Source: an uncultured bacterium (GTDB taxonomy: Bacteria; Cyanobacteriota; Vampirovibrionia; Gastranaerophilales; Gastranaerophilaceae). Taken from it: 14,278 nt of DNA. Numbering within the stretch: the first letter of the stretch is position 1; each line of letters starts with the position of its first letter. The notes beneath the pieces are model-generated. The model saw nothing but the letters and a program-made list of their open reading frames with translations. It searched no databases and was not told the DNA's origin. The DNA lies in assembly GCA_902772945.1 (NCBI GenBank), contig CACYCU010000005.1:1-14278 (forward strand), in the 5' to 3' direction. The position numbers and the translations under genes are program-made. This document shows, piece by piece, positions 1 to 6,962 of this stretch.

Positions 1-2275
1 CAATTGCTTTTCCGCCAATCTTAAAATTAGAATTTTTAAACGCAGTAAATTTTGCATTTAAGTCATCAGCAACATCCAACTTTATAATATTTATAAACGG
101 ATGATTTGTATTTAATTTAACTATTGTTCCGTTTACTTCGGCAATTTTTCTTGTGCTTGCCATATTGCTGTCAAAATCATTTGTAAAGCTTGTTGCTCCG
201 GTATAAAAACCTGTTTGCTTTATGTGTAATCTGTCTTTTTTATGATCTAATTTTGCCTGTAAAATAGTTTGACTTCCCACAATTGGCTGAATATCAACAG
301 GCGTAATGTAGTTTGATGCATCTGCTTTTACTTGTAAGATAATATCTTGTTTTTTATCATCTCCAAATACTTTGGCTTTTATCGGTAAATTTCCTTCTGC
401 TGCTACAAAGGGTTCTGCAGATGTCCCTAAAAATTTTCTCAAATCTTTTGCATTCAAATATCCTTCGGCATTAAATAATATGTCAGGATTTTTTACATAG
501 CTTTTGATAGCTCCTGCAAGAGCAATTTTAGAATTATTATTAACCAAAAGTTCAAATGGAGTTATATCAATATCATCTTGATTTAATTTTACAATTAATG
601 ACGGGTTTTTAATATTTGATGATGTTTTTGGAATATTTATGGTTAAATTTTTATTGGTTATATTACCATCAACCGTCTTTAAATCCGTTACAAGGCCTAT
701 TGCCAATTTTTCGTTATTTACATTGAAAGAACTGTTTCTCAGACCAACATTGCTTAATATTACATTAGCATATGCTACAGCTTCTTTTAATTTTCCTTTT
801 ACATTTGCATCAATCAATATTGTTCCTGAGTTTAATGATATAGATTTTTTCAAATCAGATGGTGCAAAAGCCGCAAATAACCCTGCAAGAGGTAATTTGT
901 CAGAATGAACGGTAATATCCGAATATGAATCTGTATCAATAACTCCATCTGCTTTTAAAATAGAACCGTTTACATAAGCTTTTGTATCTGAAATATTTAG
1001 TTTGTCATTTTCAAAAATCAAATTAGCTCTTATTTTGTCAAATACTAAATTTGTAGCCCCGTTTGAAACTTTACCATCTCTTGCAATTATACATCCTGAA
1101 GAATTTATTTGTTTTAAATCCGTTTTAAAATGAGTTCTTGCGACAAAATATCCTGCTGCTTTTATATAAGCAAGATTATTTTTTATGTGCAAAGTATCCA
1201 ACATTGCTTTAGACAATATTATCAAATCATTAAAATAAATTTTGTCAGTAAAAATTCTCAAATCAATTTTTGGATCTTTGTTAAATACAAATTTCCCAAA
1301 CATATTCATAGATTGTTCTTTAGCAATAGTTATATTTGTATCAAAAAATGCATAATCTTTTTTAAACTTTGCTTTAATGTAAGATTTTGGCAAATTATAT
1401 CCTGAAATATTCATAGTTATATCATCAGCTGCAAATCTACCTTTTATTTTCAATTTACCTTCGTCATTTTTTCTGATCTTTAATTTTGCATTTATATCCG
1501 ATTTTAAATCATAATCTCTATAAACCAATACCGGATTTACAAAATGAACTTCTATTTTTTCAGCAGGATCATCTTCCGCATCTTTTGGCTTTTTCTTGGG
1601 TATTATTGAATCTATATCTAAATTTGCGGTTATATTTAATTTGTCATCAGAATAAATATTTGCAACTGTTTTCAGCTTCGCTGTTTCTTTATTAAAATAC
1701 CCGCCTGTCATCTTGTCACCGCTTAATAGAAGCTTATGACCTGTTTTCAATTCTTTTACAGAAATGTTGTAATTTGAAATTTTAGCATTAGGAACAATAT
1801 ATTTTATTTTTGAAATATCAATAGGCAATTCTTTTGAATCAGGATTAGGTTCATTTTTTTTCGCATTTAATATATCTTCTATCAAACGCACAAATTTAAA
1901 TTGTTCACCATTTTCAATATCCAAATTTATGTTCAAATTTTGAATTTCGGCACAAGAAGCTTTTATGTTATAAAACAGTAAATTTGGAATTGAGAGTCTC
2001 AATTTTAGTCCGTCAGCTTCCAATATTGAAGACCCGTCAGGAAGCTTGACTGACAATTTTCCTGTTTTTATTCCTGCTTGCAACAGCGGATTTGTGCTTA
2101 TTTTCAAATCTTCAACCGATAAATCAACATTCGCCTGCTCTTTAACAATTTTTTGAATTTCAGGCAAATAATCTTCCAATTTCACAACATTTGGAAGCAC
2201 TATCAGAAATGCCAAATATATTAAAAATAATACTGATAATATTACATACAAAAAATATTTTAAAAAACTTTTCAT
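1..2275 (-). CDS. AsmA/TamB-like inner-membrane-anchored envelope protein, partial (C-terminus outside window)
   Basis: Reading the minus strand from the ATG at 2275 gives one open frame of at least 758 codons with no stop before the left edge. The N-terminus is short and basic (MKSFLKYF) followed by one hydrophobic helix at about residues 4-28, then a long periplasm-like stretch rich in Lys, Asn, Asp, Ile and beta-forming residues, with recurring 'LxVxAxxxNxxI' strand patterns. The early segment 'LPEIQKIVKEQANVDLSVED' is of the kind found in AsmA-like proteins, where a helix precedes the first beta strands. Known relatives (AsmA, YhdP, TamB) are anchored in the inner membrane, span the periplasm as a beta groove and help carry lipid or outer-membrane components; that role is inferred here from architecture alone. 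A strong ribosome binding site, GAGAGGGA, lies at 2280-2287, four bases from the ATG. It is divergent from the kinase-like gene at 2388. Subfamily uncertain. Confidence 0.8.
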   Translation of the reverse strand, partial: MKSFLKYFLYVILSVLFLIYLAFLIVLPNVVKLEDYLPEIQKIVKEQANVDLSVEDLKISTNPLLQAGIKTGKLSVKLPDGSSILEADGLKLRLSIPNLLFYNIKASCAEIQNLNINLDIENGEQFKFVRLIEDILNAKKNEPNPDSKELPIDISKIKYIVPNAKISNYNISVKELKTGHKLLLSGDKMTGGYFNKETAKLKTVANIYSDDKLNITANLDIDSIIPKKKPKDAEDDPAEKIEVHFVNPVLVYRDYDLKSDINAKLKIRKNDEGKLKIKGRFAADDITMNISGYNLPKSYIKAKFKKDYAFFDTNITIAKEQSMNMFGKFVFNKDPKIDLRIFTDKIYFNDLIILSKAMLDTLHIKNNLAYIKAAGYFVARTHFKTDLKQINSSGCIIARDGKVSNGATNLVFDKIRANLIFENDKLNISDTKAYVNGSILKADGVIDTDSYSDITVHSDKLPLAGLFAAFAPSDLKKSISLNSGTILIDANVKGKLKEAVAYANVILSNVGLRNSSFNVNNEKLAIGLVTDLKTVDGNITNKNLTINIPKTSSNIKNPSLIVKLNQDDIDITPFELLVNNNSKIALAGAIKSYVKNPDILFNAEGYLNAKDLRKFLGTSAEPFVAAEGNLPIKAKVFGDDKKQDIILQVKADASNYITPVDIQPIVGSQTILQAKLDHKKDRLHIKQTGFYTGATSFTNDFDSNMASTRKIAEVNGTIVKLNTNHPFINIIKLDVADDLNAKFTAFKNSNFKIGGKAI

Positions 2276-2279
2276 GATA

Positions 2280-2316
2280 TCCCTCTCTTACTATATTTTA
2301 CTATATAAATAGTACT
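2280..2316 (-). promoter_or_regulatory. RBS plus AT-rich repeat region upstream of the AsmA-like gene
   Basis: Minus-strand GAGAGGGA (2280-2287) is the ribosome binding site for the ATG at 2275. Just upstream, TACTATAT occurs twice in direct orientation (2289-2296 and 2299-2306), and the second copy forms an inverted repeat TACTAT-ATAA-ATAGTA (2299-2314). Minus-strand TATAGT hexamers in this block could act as -10 boxes, but no well-spaced -35 was found. A role as operator or promoter is inference. Confidence 0.4.
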
Positions 2317-2387
2317 TTTCAATAAAGTTTTTTCAAATAGCCTATACGGGCAATCGTAAAATTTTATAAAATAATTTATATTAAGGT

Positions 2388-3119
2388 ATGCAAAAAGAGA
2401 ATACCGTTCAACAAACTGCTTTTATGCAAAGGGAAACTTTTATATCGACAATTAACCATGACTTAAAAGTTCCGGTAATTGCACAAATAAGGGCGCTGGA
2501 ATTGTTAATTGATGAAAAAATGGGGCTTTTAAACTCTAACCAAAAAGAAATTCTAAGCCTTACATTGGATTCTTGCCGTTCTATATACGGCATGCTCTCC
2601 GAAATTATTTCTGCTTACAAATACGAAAATAAAGACATTGTTCTCGAACTGGAAAATATAAATCTTTTAAGAATTATTGAAAATTACTTTACGCAAAGCA
2701 AAAACTTAATCCGTTCAAGAAACATAAATATCCTTGTGTTTAACAATTCTTTTTATCCAAACATAATTGCAGATAAACATCAAATACAAAAAGCTTTTGA
2801 ATATCTGGCAAATTATTGTATTTCCTGCGCTTCAAAAGATACTGAATTAATATGTGAAATAAAAGATTCAGAAGAATTTATACATCTTTCACTCACTTTT
2901 GAATGCCCGGATTTTTCTTATGAAAAAACAAAAAATTTATTTAACAGCTTGCCGGAACATAGAATGGACAAAGTAGGCTGCAGCTTGGGAATTTACCTTG
3001 CAAAACAGATTATAACAGCACATAACGGATACATAGATTTTTCAAATTCCGGAATTAAAAATACATATACAATTAATTTACCGTTAAATAATGTAAATAA
3101 TATGACTAAATTGCAATAA
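2388..3119 (+). CDS. Soluble histidine-kinase-like protein with degenerate ATPase domain
   Basis: A 243-residue protein with no transmembrane helix and no recognisable sensory domain. Residues 14-80 are a HisKA dimerisation helix pair with the phospho-acceptor motif NHDLKVP (His24), very like the H-box of cyanobacterial-lineage kinases. Residues about 90-235 follow the HATPase_c plan, ending in 'GCSLGIYLAKQIITAHNG' (197-214), which matches the G2/ATP-lid helix. The N-box (about 136-146) reads AFEYLANYCIS, where Tyr falls at the usual Asn positions, and the region expected to hold the G1 box (DxGxG) reads ECPDFSYEK with no such motif. ATP binding may therefore be weakened or lost, making it a possible phosphotransfer or dimerisation partner. 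AAGG at 2383-2386 is only one base from the ATG, an unusually short spacing; the internal ATG at 2424 has no ribosome binding site. No response regulator gene is adjacent. Confidence 0.75.
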   Translation: MQKENTVQQTAFMQRETFISTINHDLKVPVIAQIRALELLIDEKMGLLNSNQKEILSLTLDSCRSIYGMLSEIISAYKYENKDIVLELENINLLRIIENYFTQSKNLIRSRNINILVFNNSFYPNIIADKHQIQKAFEYLANYCISCASKDTELICEIKDSEEFIHLSLTFECPDFSYEKTKNLFNSLPEHRMDKVGCSLGIYLAKQIITAHNGYIDFSNSGIKNTYTINLPLNNVNNMTKLQ

Positions 3120-3122
3120 TGT

Positions 3123-3128
3123 TATAAT
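3123..3128 (+). promoter_or_regulatory. Perfect -10 box (TATAAT) ten bases before a start codon
   Basis: TATAAT at 3123-3128 lies between the stop of the kinase-like gene (3117-3119) and the ATG at 3138. Initiation about seven bases downstream would leave a leader of only a few bases, and no Shine-Dalgarno sequence is visible. ATGACT at 3102-3107 is a weak -35 candidate with a short 15-bp spacer. Confidence 0.45.
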
Positions 3129-3137
3129 ATTTAAAAT

Positions 3138-3548
3138 ATGAAAAAATTATTATTCTTATTATTAGCAATGAGTATTACGACACAGTTTGTACTTAGTGAA
3201 CAACAGCATCCTACAAGAGAAATTGTAAAAAGCAACAATGAATTTTACAATAAATGCTCTAAACTTTCTAACAATTTTAAAAGCGACTCAAAATTTGCAA
3301 ATTATTTACGAGGAAGTTGTACTGAATTTGAATTTTCAAGACAAAAACTTGTAGATGCGGTCTATCCTAAAAAACCTTATTATACAAACTCAGAATACCA
3401 AACAAGATTGAACAACAGGTCTGAATTTTTCACAAAGCTAAACAAACAGCAATATAATTCATACAAACTTATCGTTGAAGAATACTGCAAAGCAAACGGC
3501 AAAAAGTCCGCAAAAATTGAAGAAGCTTGCTCTAATGAAATGTTCTAA
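3138..3548 (+). CDS. Small secreted four-cysteine protein, function unknown
   Basis: I do not recognise this 136-residue protein. It starts with a classical signal peptide (MKKLLFLLLAMSITTQFVLS, cleavage probable near residue 20), so it should be exported to the periplasm or outside. The mature part is polar and helix-rich, with four cysteines (about C40, C61, C117 and C131), a number compatible with two disulfide bonds, and many Asn, Lys and Tyr residues. A lysozyme-inhibitor-like or general periplasmic helper role would be guesswork. The start has no ribosome binding site but sits ten bases after a perfect TATAAT, so a leaderless or near-leaderless transcript is possible. Its stop (TAA, 3546-3548) shares two bases with the stop of the converging glutamate dehydrogenase gene. 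Confidence 0.7.
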   Translation: MKKLLFLLLAMSITTQFVLSEQQHPTREIVKSNNEFYNKCSKLSNNFKSDSKFANYLRGSCTEFEFSRQKLVDAVYPKKPYYTNSEYQTRLNNRSEFFTKLNKQQYNSYKLIVEEYCKANGKKSAKIEEACSNEMF

Positions 3549-4897
3549 ACAATACCTTGAGCTCTCATCGCTTTTGCAAGCTTTCTAAACGCTGCAATAT
3601 TTGCACCCGCAACATAGTTATTTCCGAGTCCGTATTGTTCAGCTGCCGCTTGGCAAGATTTAAAGATATTAACCATAATATTATTCAATTTTGCGTCAAC
3701 TTCATCAAATGTCAAATAATATCTCATGCTGTTTTGGCTCATTTCTATAGCAGAAGTAGCAACACCACCTGCATTTGCAGCTTTTGCAGGAGCAACCAAA
3801 ACACCTTTTTCCAATAAATATTCAGTTGCTTCTTTTGTACAAGGCATGTTTGCACCTTCACCCACAGCAATCACGCCATTTTCAACAAGCTTTTTAGCTG
3901 AATTTAAATTTAATTCATTTTGAGTTGCACAAGGAAGAGCTATGTCCGTTTTTATATCCCATATTGGAGAATCTTCTGATTGACGTTCAATATATTGAGC
4001 ATCAGGATGTTTTTTCAAATAGTCAGAAATTCTTCCTCTCTCAACTTCTTTAATTTGTTTTATTAATTCTAAGTCAATTCCGTTTTTATCATAGATGCAA
4101 CCCTTTGAATCACTCATTGCAACAACGTTTGCGCCATAATTTTGAGCTTTTTCGCAAGCATAAATTGCAACATTTCCTGCCCCTGATATAGTCACAGTTT
4201 TTCCGGATAAAGATTGATTTGCATTTGCATCAAGCATTTCTCTCATAAAATAAATAAGTCCGTAGCCGGTTGCTTCTTTTCTTGCAAGAGAGCCGCCGTA
4301 AGAAAGTCCTTTACCGGTTAAAACACCGCCTTCATATGCATCTCTGATTCTTTTATATTGACCGAAAAGGAATCCGATTTCTCTCTCTCCAACCCCAATA
4401 TCACCTGCAGGAACATCAATATCCTGACCAATATGTCTTTGAAGTTCTGTCATAAAACTTTGACAAAATCTCATTATTTCATCATCAGATTTGCCTTTAG
4501 GATCAAAATCACTTCCACCTTTTCCGCCTCCGATAGGTAAACCTGTCAATGCATTTTTAAATATTTGTTCAAAACCTAAAAATTTCATGATACTTTGGTT
4601 TACACTCTCATGGAATCTCAATCCGCCTTTATAAGGCCCTATAAGACTGCTAAATTGTACTCTGTAACCTCTATGAACAATTGTTTGACCTTTATCATTA
4701 ACATATGGAACTCTGAATGTTATAAGCCTTTCAGGTTCCACCATACGCTCCAAAAGCGCAATCCTTTCATACTCCGGATGCCTGTTTACAACAGGTTCAA
4801 GAGTGGTTAAGACCTCATCTACGGCCTGAATAAACTCAGGTTCATTATAATTTTTTTCTTTTACTTCAGCTAATACTTTTTCCAAATAATTGTTCAT
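3545..4897 (-). CDS. gdhA: NADP-type glutamate dehydrogenase
   Basis: The 450-residue protein interconverts 2-oxoglutarate plus ammonium and L-glutamate in the cytosol, linking central carbon metabolism and nitrogen assimilation. Residues about 55-185 are the substrate-binding domain with GPYKGGLRFH (87-96), the catalytic-lysine loop GLPIGGGKGG (Lys126) and DVPAGDIGVG (Asp166, matching the catalytic Asp of the family). Residues about 205-425 are the Rossmann domain with the dinucleotide loop SGAGNVA (238-244). Length (E. coli GdhA is 447) and the SDSKG motif after the second Rossmann strand fit the hexameric, biosynthetic, NADPH-using class; cofactor preference is inferred. AGAGGTG (4902-4908) is the ribosome binding site, and a promoter lies at 4914-4942. 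It appears monocistronic. Its 3' end overlaps the stop of the convergent secreted-protein gene by four bases, and no terminator hairpin is visible between them. Confidence 0.97.
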   Translation of the reverse strand: MNNYLEKVLAEVKEKNYNEPEFIQAVDEVLTTLEPVVNRHPEYERIALLERMVEPERLITFRVPYVNDKGQTIVHRGYRVQFSSLIGPYKGGLRFHESVNQSIMKFLGFEQIFKNALTGLPIGGGKGGSDFDPKGKSDDEIMRFCQSFMTELQRHIGQDIDVPAGDIGVGEREIGFLFGQYKRIRDAYEGGVLTGKGLSYGGSLARKEATGYGLIYFMREMLDANANQSLSGKTVTISGAGNVAIYACEKAQNYGANVVAMSDSKGCIYDKNGIDLELIKQIKEVERGRISDYLKKHPDAQYIERQSEDSPIWDIKTDIALPCATQNELNLNSAKKLVENGVIAVGEGANMPCTKEATEYLLEKGVLVAPAKAANAGGVATSAIEMSQNSMRYYLTFDEVDAKLNNIMVNIFKSCQAAAEQYGLGNNYVAGANIAAFRKLAKAMRAQGIV

Positions 4898-4913
4898 AAT
4901 ACACCTCTAGCTC

Positions 4914-4942
4914 ATAATATCACATTTTTTTTATATACGCAA
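4914..4942 (-). promoter_or_regulatory. Promoter of gdhA
   Basis: On the minus strand, TTGCGT (4937-4942) and TATTAT (4914-4919) are separated by 17 bp, with the ribosome binding site immediately downstream at 4902-4908, predicting a short leader. The -35 hexamer abuts that of the opposite promoter and shares the palindrome GCAATTGC (4939-4946). Confidence 0.6.
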
Positions 4943-4970
4943 TTGCTTTTTACAAAATAAGGGGTATAAT
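4943..4970 (+). promoter_or_regulatory. Promoter of the SIMPL-domain gene
   Basis: TTGCTT (4943-4948) and a perfect TATAAT (4965-4970) are 16 bp apart. AAAGGAGA (4986-4993) then gives a strong ribosome binding site five bases before the ATG at 4999. The predicted leader is about 20 bases. Confidence 0.65.
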
Positions 4971-4998
4971 GTTAAGTATAGTTTGAAAGGAGATAATA

Positions 4999-5718
4999 AT
5001 GTTTGAGAAATTAGAAAAATTGCAAATCGCCACACTTGGGATTTTACTTGCTTTTGGATTAATTTTTTCTGTAAATATGGCTACAAAAAATATATCCAAT
5101 GATAAAATATCAGTTACAGGTTCATCTTTCAAAATTGTAAAATCAGATTCAGCAAGATTGGAATTTGAAATAGAAGTAAGAAAAGCAGACAAACAACAAG
5201 CATATAGTGTAGTAAAATCACAACTCCCTGTTGTAAACAAATATTTAAACGACAAAGGTTTTAAAGACATTGAAGTAAAGGCAACTAATGGTTATAATTC
5301 ATACAGATACAATGCTAACGGCAGTATGACAAATGATATCGCATACTACAATCTATCTCAACCAATTGTCGTAAAATCCGATGATGTAGATAAAATAAAA
5401 GAGTTGTCTGCAGATATTCAAAGCCTTCTATCACAAGGTATTGATATTAATATAATTAGTACGGAATATTTTTATTCTAAATTAGGTGATTTGAAAGTTG
5501 AATTATTGGAAGACGCCACAAAAGATGCTAAAGAAAGAGCAAACGCCATGTTAAAAGCAACACACAATCACCCCGGCAAAATCCAATCAGTTCAGATGGG
5601 AGTTTTTCAAATTACACCTGTTGACTCAACAAACGTATCTGACATGGGCATAAATGATACATCTACAATTGACAAAAAAGTTACTGCGGTTGCCAATGTT
5701 GTATTCCGCATAAAATAA
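4999..5718 (+). CDS. SIMPL-domain (DUF541) envelope protein
   Basis: A 239-residue protein with an N-terminal hydrophobic helix (about 9-29; uncleaved anchor or signal) and an exported SIMPL domain (about 35-239). The hallmark opening is ISVTGSSFKIVKSDSARLEFEI, and the mid-domain helix is KLGDLKVELLEDATKDAKER (164-183), the typical 'L..LK.ELL..A..DAK.RA' pattern. SIMPL proteins such as YggE, BP26 and SIMPL itself form periplasmic or outer-membrane oligomers, and some are linked to oxidative stress or signalling; the exact role in this lineage is unknown. A consensus promoter and strong ribosome binding site precede it. A 13-base gap containing a ribosome binding site separates it from the next gene, so the two probably form an operon. 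Confidence 0.88.
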   Translation: MFEKLEKLQIATLGILLAFGLIFSVNMATKNISNDKISVTGSSFKIVKSDSARLEFEIEVRKADKQQAYSVVKSQLPVVNKYLNDKGFKDIEVKATNGYNSYRYNANGSMTNDIAYYNLSQPIVVKSDDVDKIKELSADIQSLLSQGIDINIISTEYFYSKLGDLKVELLEDATKDAKERANAMLKATHNHPGKIQSVQMGVFQITPVDSTNVSDMGINDTSTIDKKVTAVANVVFRIK

Positions 5719-5731
5719 AGGAGAATATAGT

Positions 5732-6040
5732 ATGAAGAAGTTTTTAACAATAGCATTTATTTGTTCAACTTTACCGGTTTTTGCATTTGATGCTCTGCCT
5801 ACAATTCCATTGAATGAAGTTTCACCAATGAGCGATATGCAGGCAATGGAAGCTCAGAGATTTAGACAAGAACAAATAAACTATTACAGTGATGTTGAAA
5901 CTGAAAAAAAACGTTTTGAAAAAGCGAACCAAAAAGTTACAAATCAGCAAGATCAACCAATTATTCAAAAAATGATTAACAATACAAGTTCTGAATTTGT
6001 TGAAGAAAACGGAAAAATTAAAATCAAATATTTGCATTAA
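5732..6040 (+). CDS. Small exported coiled-coil-like protein, function unknown
   Basis: The 102-residue protein is unrecognised. It has a clear signal peptide (MKKFLTIAFICSTLPVFA, cleavage near residue 18), a Pro-rich start (DALPTIPLNE), then a charged helical stretch at about 34-72 (EAQRFRQEQINYYSDVETEK and following Lys/Glu-rich residues) likely to form a single long helix or coiled coil. There is no cysteine after the signal region and no lipobox. AAGGAG at 5718-5723 provides translation initiation. Its position 13 bases after the SIMPL gene suggests co-transcription and a shared periplasmic setting, perhaps as a partner protein; that is inference. The stop TAA lies in the palindrome TTAA (6037-6040) that also supplies the stop of the converging transporter gene. 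Confidence 0.75.
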   Translation: MKKFLTIAFICSTLPVFAFDALPTIPLNEVSPMSDMQAMEAQRFRQEQINYYSDVETEKKRFEKANQKVTNQQDQPIIQKMINNTSSEFVEENGKIKIKYLH

Positions 6041-6876
6041 TGTCCTAAGATAAGGATAATTACAGAACCTAGAACAATTATAACGGAACCTGCCAATTTT
6101 TTGAGCAGGTTTTGTTCTTTAAATATCTTATATCCAAGTATGACATTCAATATAACAGATAGCTGAAACAAAGAAAGTGCATAACCGACATTCATATGTT
6201 CAAAAACATATGCAGTTGAAAAAGTCATAGTTCCAAAACAACAAGCTGCTGCAAAATATGGAAAAATATTTTGTTTTGAAACTTTTACAGAAGACTTTAC
6301 AAATATTTTAACAAGTATTAGCGAAAAAATTAACCCAAATATACTTGACATAACAAATGAAGTAATAACTGACGAAAGCAAAATAACCTTTTTAATATAT
6401 ACAGCTTCAATCGCAGAAAAAAATAAAGCACAAAATCTATAAAGAATATCTTTTTTTAAAATATCTTTCGGACTGTCAAAAATAAAATATGTTCCGAAAA
6501 TTATCAACCCCATACCAAAAACACCGTATCCGTTTGGATATTCATGCAAAATCAAAATGCCAAAAATAAGTCCTACAATTGATTTATAAGAATTTATAGG
6601 CCCTAAAACAGAAAGTTGCCCTCTTTCTAATGCCATAACCATAAAACAGTTACATATTGCACCAAAAATCCCACCCAACAGTGCATTAAAAAACATTTCT
6701 CCGGAAGGGTTCTTTATTAAAAATATCAGCGGAAGCGAAAAGACGCTTAGTATAAAATAATTAATAAAATTTACCACAACAGGATTTTCATCTTCTTCTG
6801 CTAATTTTTTTTGAAAAACATTTGTTCCGGAATTTGAAAATATTCTTAACAATATTGCAGTTATTAAAGACAACAT
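6037..6876 (-). CDS. DMT-superfamily (EamA-like) inner-membrane transporter
   Basis: A 279-residue, strongly hydrophobic protein with about ten predicted helices in two halves, matching the duplicated EamA fold of drug/metabolite transporters (typically about 280-300 residues). Helix 1 contains 'SNSGTNVFQKKL'. The first half ends near FGTYFIFDSPKDI (128-140), and the second half shows the EamA-like segment AYVFEHMNVGYALSLFQLSV (222-241), the repeat of 'CNCFMVMALERGQLSVLGPI'. Substrate cannot be read from sequence; relatives export amino acids, nucleotides or other small metabolites. No Shine-Dalgarno sequence precedes the ATG (upstream reads TTTAATTAATTT), so the start is less certain. It lies downstream of the pilin gene but behind its terminator, so it is probably transcribed separately or by read-through. 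Confidence 0.85.
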   Translation of the reverse strand: MLSLITAILLRIFSNSGTNVFQKKLAEEDENPVVVNFINYFILSVFSLPLIFLIKNPSGEMFFNALLGGIFGAICNCFMVMALERGQLSVLGPINSYKSIVGLIFGILILHEYPNGYGVFGMGLIIFGTYFIFDSPKDILKKDILYRFCALFFSAIEAVYIKKVILLSSVITSFVMSSIFGLIFSLILVKIFVKSSVKVSKQNIFPYFAAACCFGTMTFSTAYVFEHMNVGYALSLFQLSVILNVILGYKIFKEQNLLKKLAGSVIIVLGSVIILILGH

Positions 6877-6904
6877 AAATTAATTAAATCACAAATTTTT
6901 GCAT

Positions 6905-6934
6905 TAAAAAAGGAGCCTGCGGCTCCTTTTTTTT
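6905..6934 (-). terminator. Intrinsic terminator of the pilin-like gene (bidirectional in form)
   Basis: A 7-bp GC-rich stem AGGAGCC (6911-6917) / GGCTCCT (6921-6927) with a 3-base loop is flanked by an A run and a T run. On the minus strand it gives a hairpin followed by at least six U, starting about 20 bases past the pilin stop codon. The symmetry would also allow termination from the + strand. Confidence 0.9.
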
Positions 6935-6937
6935 ATT

Positions 6938-6962
6938 TACGGTAAACTGATTATTTACCGTA
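6938..6962 (-). promoter_or_regulatory. Hairpin enclosing the pilin stop codon
   Basis: A perfect 9-bp stem TACGGTAAA (6938-6946) / TTTACCGTA (6954-6962) has a 7-base loop (6947-6953). The TAA stop of the pilin gene (6951-6953) lies in the loop, and the last three sense codons form one arm. It is followed directly by the intrinsic terminator. A role in mRNA stability or termination is inferred. Confidence 0.55.

Noticed and set aside
639..1695. Several + strand open frames of 69-91 codons opposite the AsmA-like gene
   Set aside because: They lie antisense to a long continuous coding frame, lack ribosome binding sites and have unnatural composition.
3557..4810. Plus-strand open frames opposite gdhA
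   Set aside because: Shadows of a well-conserved enzyme gene; rich in Cys, Phe and Ser with no domain logic.
4950..5270. Minus-strand 106-codon frame opposite the SIMPL gene
   Set aside because: It overlaps the SIMPL coding region and its promoter and has no ribosome binding site; the SIMPL motifs are clear on the + strand.
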